From Desulfobacteraceae bacterium (GTDB lineage Bacteria > Desulfobacterota > Desulfobacteria > Desulfobacterales > JAUWMJ01), in contig JAUWOH010000036.1 in the NCBI GenBank assembly GCA_030612225.1, forward strand, positions 1 through 14,248: a DNA stretch of 14,248 bases, in the 5' to 3' direction. Under the pieces are notes generated by a model, which made no database searches, was not told the origin of the DNA, and was given only the letters and a program-made list of their open reading frames with translations. Below are positions 6,944-12,971 of this stretch, piece after piece; position 1 is the first letter of the stretch, and every line of letters begins with the position of its first letter. The position numbers were made by a program, and so were the translations under genes.

Positions 6944-7757
6944 AACCGCGGATCCCTTTTAATATGCTCTGACGTGATTGACGCCAGTGATGATCCGGAA
7001 TCAAGTCCAGAGTTTTTTTAAGCCATTGAGGATATTTGATTTCCAAAACACCTTTTTTTCGATTAACAACAAAATGTCCGTTATTTATTTCTAACCGACG
7101 AACCTCCGAACCTTTAATGCCGAGACAGCACAACGCTAACCAAACACCAACACGAGATAAATCAGCACATAAGTATTGCGAGATCCGCCAATAATTAAAA
7201 AACTCATCACGATTTAGTACAGGACCTGCCTTAGAGGATGGGACTGGACGCTTAAATTTTCCTCTGGCTATTAGTATGATTAATCGCGGATCTCCGTAGA
7301 AATCACGATATTCGCTGTAGCGGCGCAGTGCCTGGAGTAGTTGACATTGACGACTGCGTGTAGCCCCCGCCAAAACGTTTGAAATTGTATTAATACTGAT
7401 AATAGTATCACCCGATTTTTTTAACATTTTGCGCCAGTAGCGAAGGCACGCCATAATATCAGCCAAATAACGCTCGCTGAACGACAATGCTGTTGTACAG
7501 TAACTCAGGAATAAGCCATAGTCTGACCGATAATCCTCATCATATAAATAACAAGGTAAATAAGAGGGTGTCGTTGGTAAAGTATCGAACGATTTTGAGG
7601 GGTTAGTACATTTAACTGGTTCAGGAATAATCTGATTAACCGGCTGTTCTGACGAACTGTTAATATCAATATGATCGCCAACAGATATGAGCTTTCCGCC
7701 AACAATTAAGCAATCATTATTGTTGTCATTTGATGACCGACCCAACATATTTAACAT
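6834..7757 (-). CDS. Tyrosine-recombinase-like protein lacking catalytic residues
   Basis: The 307 residues resemble a tyrosine recombinase in layout: a low-complexity N-terminus (1-65), a helical core-binding-like region (about 75-150, with LLQALRRYSEYRDFYG), then the start of a catalytic domain, VGVWLALCCLGIKGSEVRRLEI. In active enzymes this segment is GLR.SE..L; here the catalytic arginine position is Lys. The HxxR motif and the nucleophilic tyrosine are not found; instead the frame runs on for about 36 residues over the signal-peptide region of the next gene (Pro- and Cys-rich tail). It is either a degraded recombinase or a family repurposed as a DNA-binding protein. The 110-base overlap suggests that its original C-terminus was lost. 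The assignment rests on pattern recognition only. Confidence 0.5.
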   Translation of the reverse strand: MLNMLGRSSNDNNNDCLIVGGKLISVGDHIDINSSSEQPVNQIIPEPVKCTNPSKSFDTLPTTPSYLPCYLYDEDYRSDYGLFLSYCTTALSFSERYLADIMACLRYWRKMLKKSGDTIISINTISNVLAGATRSRQCQLLQALRRYSEYRDFYGDPRLIILIARGKFKRPVPSSKAGPVLNRDEFFNYWRISQYLCADLSRVGVWLALCCLGIKGSEVRRLEINNGHFVVNRKKGVLEIKYPQWLKKTLDLIPDHHWRQSRQSILKGIRGYGTLPQTLYNTCKLYPPPVRACKGGDGGREVLAINQ

Positions 7758-7854
7758 TCACCCATATAAAGCCCGTTTGCACACTCAAAGAGTGATATAC
7801 CCTTTTTTGTAAAGGACAGGATAGAGAAAATAAAATAGCAAAAGTTTTGCGATC

Positions 7855-8247
7855 TCATCGGCGCTGATCAACCTGACCAATTTTATCAGCCAGATTTGAC
7901 AGAGCTTCGACGATTGATTTCAAAACAGACAATGAGCGAGGGCCAAATTCGACATCGCCTCGTATAGGGATAGTATTCCCCTGGTCAACATCAACAACAA
8001 CCTCAAATTCCGCTAACAGTTTTTTTAGTACCACATCACGGCGCTGGCCTGCTGCCGATACCTCATTTATTCGTCGCAATATTGTAAGCGACTGAACAAC
8101 CGGGTAGTGATCCCATCCATCAATTTTCTGGGAATGGAAGAATTGAGGAAAATTATTAATGTAACGGCGGACGGTTGCATCGCTTACATTTAAATCACGA
8201 GCCAAACCAGGAATTGTTTTTTGTTCCATATAATCTTCTGTTGTCAT
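7855..8247 (-). CDS. MerR-like HTH DNA-binding protein, likely operon regulator
   Basis: This 130-residue protein has an N-terminal helix-turn-helix of the MerR/HTH_17 kind: TIPGLARDLNVSDATVRRYI (about 12-31), followed by wing-like NNFPQFFHS and DGWDHYPVV, then LTILRRINEVSAAGQRRDVV. The C-terminal part (about 75-130) is helical and may serve for oligomerisation. The gene is the first of the minus-strand cluster, 97 bases before the next gene, and two direct repeats lie just upstream, so autoregulation is likely. ATG 8247 lacks a clear ribosome binding site; an in-frame ATG 18 bases inside (MEQK) is an alternative start. Confidence 0.7.
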   Translation of the reverse strand: MTTEDYMEQKTIPGLARDLNVSDATVRRYINNFPQFFHSQKIDGWDHYPVVQSLTILRRINEVSAAGQRRDVVLKKLLAEFEVVVDVDQGNTIPIRGDVEFGPRSLSVLKSIVEALSNLADKIGQVDQRR

Positions 8248-8259
8248 AATATATGAACT

Positions 8260-8310
8260 ACATATTGAATTGCATTATGTCAAACTGATTTAAGAACATA
8301 TTAAATTGCA
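8260..8310 (-). promoter_or_regulatory. Direct-repeat operator and promoter region of the minus-strand cluster
   Basis: ACATATTGAATTGCA (8260-8274) and ACATATTAAATTGCA (8296-8310) match at 14 of 15 positions with 36-bp spacing. They straddle a minus-strand TTGACA (8283-8278) that could be a -35 box; the -10 box is unclear. The position, 13 bases or more ahead of the HTH gene, suggests an autoregulatory operator. Confidence 0.5.
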
Positions 8311-8356
8311 AACCACACAACAGGATGGTAAAATAAGGTATAATATGTCAATTAAA

Positions 8357-8395
8357 CTATTTGCCTATCATATTAAATATATGATAGGCAAATAG
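8357..8395. repeat. 17-bp perfect inverted repeat
   Basis: CTATTTGCCTATCATAT at 8357-8373 pairs fully with 8379-8395 around a 5-base loop. There is no T-run, so it is more likely a protein-binding palindrome or cruciform than a terminator. It lies between the two divergent transcription units. Confidence 0.8.
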
Positions 8396-8423
8396 ACGGA
8401 ATAAGAAAATAAAGATAAAAGTG

Positions 8424-8432
8424 TGATATAAT
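8424..8432 (+). promoter_or_regulatory. Extended -10 promoter for R-M island 2
   Basis: TGATATAAT contains a consensus TATAAT preceded by TG, the extended -10 arrangement. No good -35 box is seen at 17 bases. Transcription would start near 8438, placing the 8451-8484 hairpin in the leader. Confidence 0.4.
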
Positions 8433-8590
8433 TATATATAAAGAATTTACAACTTGCCAACTTTTATACAAAAGTTGGCAAGTTTATAAAAAAACCTGAT
8501 TGCGGCCGGCAATTTATTGAGATAGAATTTGAAGGGGATGTGAAAAATGAAATTGAAGAATATAAAAATGGAGATATAAATGAGTATTGA
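8432..8590 (+). other. Coding-like leader segment without start codon
   Basis: After a TAA at 8429-8431 the frame stays open to TGA 8588-8590, with no ATG and a coding-like end: CGRQFIEIEFEGDV then KNEIEEYKNGDINEY. It overlaps the first 11 bases of the nuclease gene. It could be the tail of an older gene cut by insertion of the R-M system, or a leader peptide starting at GTG 8540. In another frame, ATG 8547 gives a 10-residue peptide whose stop directly abuts the nuclease ATG. Confidence 0.25.
8451..8484. repeat. 15-bp perfect inverted repeat in the R-M leader
   Basis: AACTTGCCAACTTTT (8451-8465) pairs fully with AAAAGTTGGCAAGTT (8470-8484), loop ATAC. No T-run follows on either strand. It may be a regulator site or an RNA stem in the leader of the nuclease-methyltransferase transcript. 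Confidence 0.75.
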
Positions 8591-9170
8591 ATTACTTCCG
8601 AAATTTATTCGTGAACACTATGAAGTACATGAATGGAAACATGCATGCGCTATTTTGAAAGAAGATTTCCAAAATGAATGGAATGATATAATTTCTGTTT
8701 TGACAAATTTTCGCCTTAATAAGAGTTGGATTGTTAAACCAGGAGGGCGAAAATCAAAAGTTTCTGGATATATCGACGAGTTTCTTTATGGTCGAGGCTG
8801 GATTGAAAAGGAGTTTACTACTCAAGTTGTTGTTGATGATCATACGATGGATAGTCCAACTCATAAAATAGATTGCTTCAAAAATAGAGTAGCATTAGAA
8901 ATCGAATGGAATAATAAAGACCCGTTTTACGATCGTGATTTGAATAATTTTAGGTTGTTATTTGATCTGCGTGCAATAAGCTTAGGTATAATTATTACAC
9001 GATGTGATGAACTTCAAGATATATTCAATGACATAAAAAGAGGTAAGTCTTATGGTGCATCAACTACACATATGAGTAAATTACTTCCCAGAATTGAAGG
9101 AGGTAGCGGTGCAGGTTGTCCTATTGTTGTTTTTGGAATATCAAAATCTCTTTATGTAGAGGATATTTAA
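8580..9170 (+). CDS. BglII/BstYI-family restriction endonuclease
   Basis: The 196-residue product matches the BglII/BstYI nuclease family, which cuts GATC-centred sites (AGATCT or RGATCY). The PD-(D/E)XK-type centre reads IDCFKNRVALEIEW with Asp98, Glu107 and Glu109, matching the D...ExQ active site of BglII. Residues 60-80 (VSGYIDEFLYGRGWIEKEFT) correspond to the BstYI segment before the core, and the end GAGCPIVVFGIS matches its APLVLIGI. Length is close to BstYI (203 residues). The exact target cannot be read. The ATG has GGAGA five bases upstream. The methyltransferase starts two bases after the stop, so the pair is an operon. The gene is AT-rich, like R-M island 1. Confidence 0.85.
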   Translation: MSIELLPKFIREHYEVHEWKHACAILKEDFQNEWNDIISVLTNFRLNKSWIVKPGGRKSKVSGYIDEFLYGRGWIEKEFTTQVVVDDHTMDSPTHKIDCFKNRVALEIEWNNKDPFYDRDLNNFRLLFDLRAISLGIIITRCDELQDIFNDIKRGKSYGASTTHMSKLLPRIEGGSGAGCPIVVFGISKSLYVEDI

Positions 9171-9172
9171 TT

Positions 9173-9823
9173 ATGAATGCGTCAGATGATTTATTGAATT
9201 TTATTGGCAAAAGAAAGTTTTCTACAATACTTGCAGATCCACCTTGGCAGTTTCAGAACCGTACAGGTAAAATGGCCCCAGAACATAAACGGTTGTCACG
9301 TTATTCAACAATGAAATTACAAGAAATAAAAGACCTGCCTGTAGAGGCAATTGCTGAAGAAAGAGCACATCTTTATTTGTGGATTCCAAATGCACTTTTG
9401 GCAGAAGGTATGCAAGTAATGGAAAACTGGGGCTTTCAGTATAAAACAAACTTGATCTGGTATAAAATTAGGAAGGATGGTGGCCCTGATAGACGGGGGG
9501 TTGGATTTTATTTCAGGAATGTGACGGAAATGATTTTATTTGGTGTTCGTGGAAAAAATATTAGAACCTTACAACCAGGAAGAAGTCAGGAAAATATTAT
9601 ATCATCACGCAAAAGAGAACATAGCAGGAAACCAGATGAACAGTACGATATCATTGAATCTTGTAGTTGGGGCCCATATTTAGAGCTTTTTGGAAGAGGA
9701 ACAAGAAAAGGATGGATTACTTGGGGTAATCAATCTGAAGAATATACCCCAGATTGGGCAACATATTCAAATCACTCTCAAACAGAAAAAGTCATTCCAT
9801 TTAATAGAGTTAAGGTTGGGTAA
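9173..9823 (+). CDS. MT-A70-family DNA adenine-N6 methyltransferase
   Basis: The 216 residues carry DPPW (22-25) in TILADPPWQF, the catalytic motif of MT-A70-family enzymes that methylate N6 of adenine using S-adenosylmethionine. Further family signs are LYLWIPNALLAEGMQVMENW, FQYKTNLIWYK, GVGFYFRNVTEMILFGVRG and ELFGRG near the end. It is the protecting partner of the BglII/BstYI-type nuclease directly upstream. ATG 9173 is preferred over an in-frame ATG at 9116 inside the nuclease gene because AGAGGA lies just upstream and the product starts at the normal place. MT-A70 enzymes are rarer in type II systems than classical Dam-like ones, but M.MunI is a precedent. Base use matches the nuclease. 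Confidence 0.9.
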   Translation: MNASDDLLNFIGKRKFSTILADPPWQFQNRTGKMAPEHKRLSRYSTMKLQEIKDLPVEAIAEERAHLYLWIPNALLAEGMQVMENWGFQYKTNLIWYKIRKDGGPDRRGVGFYFRNVTEMILFGVRGKNIRTLQPGRSQENIISSRKREHSRKPDEQYDIIESCSWGPYLELFGRGTRKGWITWGNQSEEYTPDWATYSNHSQTEKVIPFNRVKVG

Positions 9824-9834
9824 CCGACTCAACC

Positions 9835-9867
9835 CTTATTGAGTTTACCAGGTAACAGCTCAATAAG
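9835..9867. repeat. 9-bp inverted repeat after the methyltransferase
   Basis: CTTATTGAG (9835-9843) pairs with CTCAATAAG (9859-9867), loop 15 bases, 12 bases after the methyltransferase stop. There is no T-run. It is a weak candidate for transcript-end processing. Confidence 0.45.
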
Positions 9868-9888
9868 TCAGGGCATTAATTGAATATA

Positions 9889-9912
9889 ATGTAGTGATTG
9901 CAAACACTACAA
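9889..9912. promoter_or_regulatory. Putative partition site, copy 1
   Basis: A 24-bp imperfect palindrome with ends TTGTAGTG and CACTACAT read on the minus strand. It matches 20 of 24 bases of the copy at 11044 upstream of parA. It lies just past the end of the parB-like gene. Confidence 0.6.
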
Positions 9913-9917
9913 ATAAT

Positions 9918-10223
9918 TTATGGCCACTTTGAAAACAAAGACCGTTTTTCAGCTTCAAAAATTGCTTTTAAAACATTTTTAGGAGACTGTTTAGAGGCAA
10001 GATATAGGGCGCCACGAATAAGTTTAGTAATGTCAATTTTTTGCGAGGTGACTGAATTAATCTTGGCGCTCAAATCTTCTATAACAGTTAAATCATATTC
10101 CCGCCAGCGATAACTTCGGGGATAAGTCTTTATCCCTTTCTTAAGGCTTATTTTCTCAGTGATTCCTTCAGGGGAAGAAACTTTACTTAGCTTAGTTTTA
10201 ACCTTGGTTATTTTTTTTACCAT
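9918..10223 (-). CDS. Small ParB-like partition protein
   Basis: This basic 101-residue protein is encoded immediately behind parA, overlapping it by 26 bases, the standard position of the centromere-binding partner in type Ib plasmid partition systems. The N-terminus (MVKKITKVKTKLSKV) is lysine-rich, as in partners that stimulate ParA ATPase. The C-terminal half (about 42-100: YDLTVIEDLSAKINS, IDITKLIRGALYLASK) is strand-helix-helix in pattern, consistent with a ribbon-helix-helix fold. The family is not firmly identified from sequence alone. Flanking 24-bp palindromes would be its binding sites. An ATG at 10223 is used. Confidence 0.65.
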   Translation of the reverse strand: MVKKITKVKTKLSKVSSPEGITEKISLKKGIKTYPRSYRWREYDLTVIEDLSAKINSVTSQKIDITKLIRGALYLASKQSPKNVLKAIFEAEKRSLFSKWP

Positions 10224-11010
10224 ATTTCAAAATCTCATTAGTAAGTAAGGTGAAATCCTCAACTCCTGTGGAGTGGGGGTCAAACAGAAAAACAGGCTGG
10301 TTAATCATTTGAGATTGATTAATAGCTTCGTTCCGCCTGATAATTGTTTCTACCAGGTTGTTTTTAAATTGGCTTAACTGCTCCTCAATCATCTCATTGG
10401 TTCGTGTGCTTCTCATATCCTTGATGCTTCGCAGTATTCTATAATCGTAATCCTCTGTCTCTTTAATATCTTTTATGCTGGTAAAGAGGTCAAAAATACC
10501 GTCTAATGAGTATTTGCTGTAATTGGTCGGGATCAAGATAAGGTCAGCCGTATAAATAGCGTTTACGGTCAGCACACTAAGACTTGGCGGGCAGTCGATC
10601 AGAATAAAATTAAAAGCTTTTTCAATTTTTCGCAAAGATTTGTGTAGGATTTTTTCCCGATGCGATCGGGAAATCGCTGTCTCTGATGAAGCAGCCAGGT
10701 GGATATTAGAGGGGATTATAAAGAGATTTTTTACTTCAACAAGCTTCTCTTCCTTGTTTTTTTCCTGCGCTACTGTGGCCGGGCGGATCAGTTCGGCTAT
10801 GTTTAAGTTGCGATCTCGAAAAAGCTCCCCTACCGTTTCTTTTTTAGGCAGTTCTGGTGAATAGATTACAGAGCTATGGGCCTGGGGATCTAAATCAATA
10901 ATCAATGTCTTTTTTTTGACTTGCGCCAGGCCGTAAGATAGATTAACGGTTATGGTTGATTTACCAACCCCGCCTTTTTGGTTAAGGATGATAATTTTCA
11001 TTTTATACAT
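10198..11010 (-). CDS. parA: ParA-family partition ATPase
   Basis: The 270-residue product is a ParA/Soj-type ATPase that positions plasmid or chromosome copies on the nucleoid. The deviant Walker A motif NQKGGVGKST (10-19) with its signature lysine, the Walker A' LIIDLDPQAHSS and the Walker B LIDCPPSL are all present, so it is likely active. It lacks the N-terminal HTH domain of P1-type ParA, fitting the small (type Ib or Soj) class. Two start codons are possible, ATG 11010 (MYKMK) and ATG 11001. Two 24-bp palindromes stand directly upstream, suggesting autoregulation by the downstream partner. Confidence 0.93.
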   Translation of the reverse strand: MYKMKIIILNQKGGVGKSTITVNLSYGLAQVKKKTLIIDLDPQAHSSVIYSPELPKKETVGELFRDRNLNIAELIRPATVAQEKNKEEKLVEVKNLFIIPSNIHLAASSETAISRSHREKILHKSLRKIEKAFNFILIDCPPSLSVLTVNAIYTADLILIPTNYSKYSLDGIFDLFTSIKDIKETEDYDYRILRSIKDMRSTRTNEMIEEQLSQFKNNLVETIIRRNEAINQSQMINQPVFLFDPHSTGVEDFTLLTNEILKYGKKNNQG

Positions 11011-11018
11011 AATATAAG

Positions 11019-11067
11019 TTGTAGCGATTTAAGTCAATACAATTTGTAGCGGTTGAACTCACTACAT
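11019..11067. promoter_or_regulatory. Putative partition/operator sites, copies 2 and 3
   Basis: Two 24-bp units at 11019-11042 and 11044-11067 sit one base apart upstream of parA. Both start TTGTAGCG; copy 3 ends CACTACAT and copy 2 is more diverged (ATACAA). They match each other at 19 of 24 positions and include the palindrome seen at 9889. The distance from the parA start (8 bases) suits repression of the par operon. Confidence 0.6.
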
Positions 11068-11146
11068 TTTTCCACTAAAGCCGCTCTTCAAGAAGAGCTT
11101 CAGCCCAGAAATAATTCTTTAGCAACGTTAGTTGCAATCTAAAAAT

Positions 11147-11731
11147 ATGATTAGTTGTGATACAAAACATAAAGCCAGAAAAGTAGAGCCGATAAGGTCA
11201 AAAGCCGATATATATCGAATTAAGGAGTTACTATCCGAACAGCCTAGGAACCTTGCTTTATTTACGGTAGGTATAAATACAAATTTGAGAGCGAGTGACC
11301 TTGTACGCTTAGAAGTAAATCAGTTTCGGGGGATACAGCCAGGTACCACAATTGAGATAGTCGAAAAAAAAACCAAAAAGCCAAGATGTATTACGTTAAA
11401 CACAGGAACAGTTAGTGCCATAAAGGGGTGGCTAAAAGTTAGAGGTGAAAAAACAGGTCCATTGTTCTTGTCTCAACGAATAAACGGGAACGCCATCTGT
11501 GTAAGTAGTGTGCATAGGCTTGTTAAAGCATGGTGTACACAGATTAATCTACAAGGAAATTATGGCAGTCATTCCCTCCGCAAAACGTGGGGCTATCAAG
11601 CATGGAGAGCGGGTATTGATTTACCCCGTATCATGGTCATTTTTAATCATGTATCTCAAAAGCAAACGCTACAATATCTATGTATACAGGCGCAAGATAT
11701 ACATGATGTATATATGAAAGTTGATTTATAG
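11147..11731 (+). CDS. Single-domain tyrosine recombinase (integrase)
   Basis: This 194-residue protein is essentially a catalytic domain without the usual N-terminal arm- and core-binding domains. All catalytic positions are readable: Arg48 in NTNLRASDLVRL, a beta-hairpin lysine in EKKTKKPR (about 74-78), His142 and Arg145 in HSLRKT, His168 in FNHVS, and the nucleophile Tyr177 in QTLQYLCI. It should therefore cut and rejoin DNA at attachment sites, perhaps for integration or dimer resolution of the element. Small integrases of this size are known in mobile elements. ATG 11147 is used; TTG 11132 is an alternative giving 199 residues. No good ribosome binding site is seen. It converges on the gene at 11741. 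Confidence 0.85.
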   Translation: MISCDTKHKARKVEPIRSKADIYRIKELLSEQPRNLALFTVGINTNLRASDLVRLEVNQFRGIQPGTTIEIVEKKTKKPRCITLNTGTVSAIKGWLKVRGEKTGPLFLSQRINGNAICVSSVHRLVKAWCTQINLQGNYGSHSLRKTWGYQAWRAGIDLPRIMVIFNHVSQKQTLQYLCIQAQDIHDVYMKVDL

Positions 11732-11740
11732 ATGGTCAAT

Positions 11741-12193
11741 TTAAGGAATACTTTTAGTAACAATTTCGACTAAATCTAACAGTCGCCTCCTTTCACTACC
11801 ATCAAGGTCATCAGTAATAATTTCGGTTTTTGACGGAAAACGATTATCATTTTTTTTACGAATCCACGCTAAAATAGACGCTATTAAATTTTTAGCACCC
11901 ATAACGCCTTTAGAGAACAAAAAACGTGCACCACGTAGTGTAAAAGCTAAAATCGAAGATTTTTGCCAAACACTACCATCAGAATTTTTACCACGACGAG
12001 ATTTACGTGATAAAAATCCAGCATCAATTAAATCACGAATGCATTGGAAAACCCAACGCCTTTTAACCACGATGTTGTGATGTTTTTTTAATAGTTTGAT
12101 AATTTTATCAATACTGACTAAAGAGTATTTGAAATTTTTACCACCTAAACAAAAAAAAACAGTTGCTAAAATAGCAAATTTTGTATTATTCAT
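11741..12193 (-). CDS. Winged-helix protein, possibly replication-related
   Basis: The 150-residue product has a helix-rich N-terminus with a winged-helix-like segment: SIDKIIKLLKKHHNIVVKRR, then WVFQCIRDLIDAGFLSRKSRR (27-67), where the final LSRKSRR looks like a wing. The rest is basic with TLRGARFLFSK and a glutamate/arginine end. It resembles plasmid replication or conjugation accessory proteins in size and composition, but no Rep motif is certain. It is separated from the upstream RHH gene by a strong terminator, so it must have its own promoter, not identified. It converges with the integrase, 9 bases apart. Confidence 0.55.
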   Translation of the reverse strand: MNNTKFAILATVFFCLGGKNFKYSLVSIDKIIKLLKKHHNIVVKRRWVFQCIRDLIDAGFLSRKSRRGKNSDGSVWQKSSILAFTLRGARFLFSKGVMGAKNLIASILAWIRKKNDNRFPSKTEIITDDLDGSERRRLLDLVEIVTKSIP

Positions 12194-12233
12194 ATTCGTC
12201 AGTTAGTTGAGTAGTTGGCTGAGTACAAATCAC

Positions 12234-12267
12234 AAAAAAAACGGTAGCCTTGGGGCGCAAGGCTACC
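12234..12267 (-). terminator. Intrinsic terminator of the RHH gene
   Basis: Perfect 9-bp stem GGTAGCCTT (12243-12251) / AAGGCTACC (12259-12267), followed on the minus strand by eight T residues (12241-12234). It lies 11 bases after the stop of the 53-residue gene. Confidence 0.85.
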
Positions 12268-12278
12268 ATACCACCCTA

Positions 12279-12440
12279 TTAACACTTAACATTTTCATTT
12301 TCCTGAGTATCTACAAACTTGTAAATAAGAGATTTAATCTTTTCGTTAAGACTGATCCTTTCATCAATACAATCTTTTTTAAACTTTATCCAATCTGTAT
12401 CGTCCAATCCGCGAATTAAAAAACTTATTTGTTTTTCCAC
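12279..12440 (-). CDS. 53-aa ribbon-helix-helix protein
   Basis: A GTG-started gene preceded by GGAGG with seven bases spacing and closed by an intrinsic terminator, so the unit is complete. The product MEKQISFLIRGLDDTDWIKF, then KKDCIDERISLNEKIKSLI, YKFVDTQENENVKC shows a beta-strand (ISFLIRG) and two helices split by a turn (ERISLNEKIKSL), the CopG/Arc type of RHH. Such dimers usually bind palindromic operators and repress their own promoter or plasmid copy number. The promoter region carries palindromes at 12471-12520. It was too short for ordinary ORF calling. Confidence 0.75.
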   Translation of the reverse strand: MEKQISFLIRGLDDTDWIKFKKDCIDERISLNEKIKSLIYKFVDTQENENVKC

Positions 12441-12470
12441 AAGCTTGCCTCCTTTTTTTTCTTAAAAAAG

Positions 12471-12520
12471 AACATATAATATATGTTATAATGATATCAA
12501 GTCTTTTTTAACCTTGATAT
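12471..12520. promoter_or_regulatory. Palindromes in the promoter region of the RHH gene
   Basis: AACATAT/ATATGTT at 12471-12487 is a near-perfect palindrome, and ATATCAAG (12494-12501) pairs with CTTGATAT (12513-12520). Both stand between the RHH gene (minus) and the divergent small RNA (plus), so binding could control both. Confidence 0.5.
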
Positions 12521-12624
12521 AAAAATAAATAACAATTATTAATAATTTAATCTGGTAAAACGGAGTTGAGCTCTGCTGGGGAGCAACTCAACGAGGGATA
12601 ACCGGATACAGGTGGCATTTTAAT

Positions 12625-12654
12625 ATGTCAGAAAAGGGAGGTGTCTTTTTATAA
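12625..12654 (+). CDS. Possible 9-residue leader peptide
   Basis: ATG 12625 has AGGTGG about ten bases upstream and encodes MSEKGGVFL before TAA 12652-12654. The whole peptide lies over the 5' half of the terminator stem, so translating ribosomes would prevent the hairpin forming. This layout suits transcription attenuation, but no amino-acid bias reveals a signal. Confidence 0.3.
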   Translation: MSEKGGVFL

Positions 12655-12670
12655 GACCCTCCCTTTTTTT
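12634..12670 (+). terminator. Strong intrinsic terminator
   Basis: GGGAGG and GTCTT (12636-12647) pair with AAGAC and CCTCCC (12653-12663), one bulged base, followed by seven T residues (12664-12670). Confidence 0.9.
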
Positions 12671-12780
12671 GCTTAATCTCCGACAATCCCGTCAAAAAAG
12701 AGTCTTATTTATAATATACACCATGTTTTGTATTTAAAATGCTTCCTGTTTTATGCCTTAAAAAAACCCATTGGATTGAT

Positions 12781-12879
12781 AGAGCGTAGCGATTCCTTAT
12801 TTTCTATAATAGCAGAGCGCAGCGAAACCTTATTTTTTATAATAACAGAGCGTAGCGATTCCTTATTGCTCTGTTATAT
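12781..12879. repeat. Three tandem 33-bp direct repeats
   Basis: Units begin at 12781, 12814 and 12847, each with AGAGCG(T/C)AGCGA, then two bases, then CCTTATT. Period is exactly 33 bp, about three helix turns, so proteins bound to each unit would face the same side. They could be iterons of a replication origin or a regulatory array. The open frame across them only reflects the period being a multiple of three. Confidence 0.85.
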
Positions 12880-12971
12880 ATATATTGAGTATATTAGTGT
12901 GCAGAGACTATGCACTCCGGTGATAACTGCCAACTTAGGGCGGATTTGTTCCGGCAGGTGGCTACTAAAAT

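Larger units (their letters stand above)
12548..12670 (+). ncRNA. Candidate small RNA or attenuated leader
   Basis: An ATCTGGT/ACCGGAT outer stem (12550-12556, 12601-12607) encloses a GTTGAG/CTCAAC stem (12565-12570, 12587-12592), and the segment ends in a strong terminator. A TTGATA (12515-12520) about 17 bases ahead of an ATTAAT could be the promoter. Adjacent RHH and winged-helix genes make a copy-control RNA plausible, but this is inference. Confidence 0.45.

Noticed and set aside
6610..6945. 111-codon plus-strand ORF
   Set aside because: It is antisense to the signal-peptide gene, has no ribosome binding site and no recognisable domain.
8451..8484. Intrinsic terminator
   Set aside because: No T-run follows the stem on either strand; the A-run after it would not release a transcript.
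12781..12879. CRISPR array
   Set aside because: The units are contiguous 33-bp repeats without unique spacers of regular length, and no cas gene is visible.
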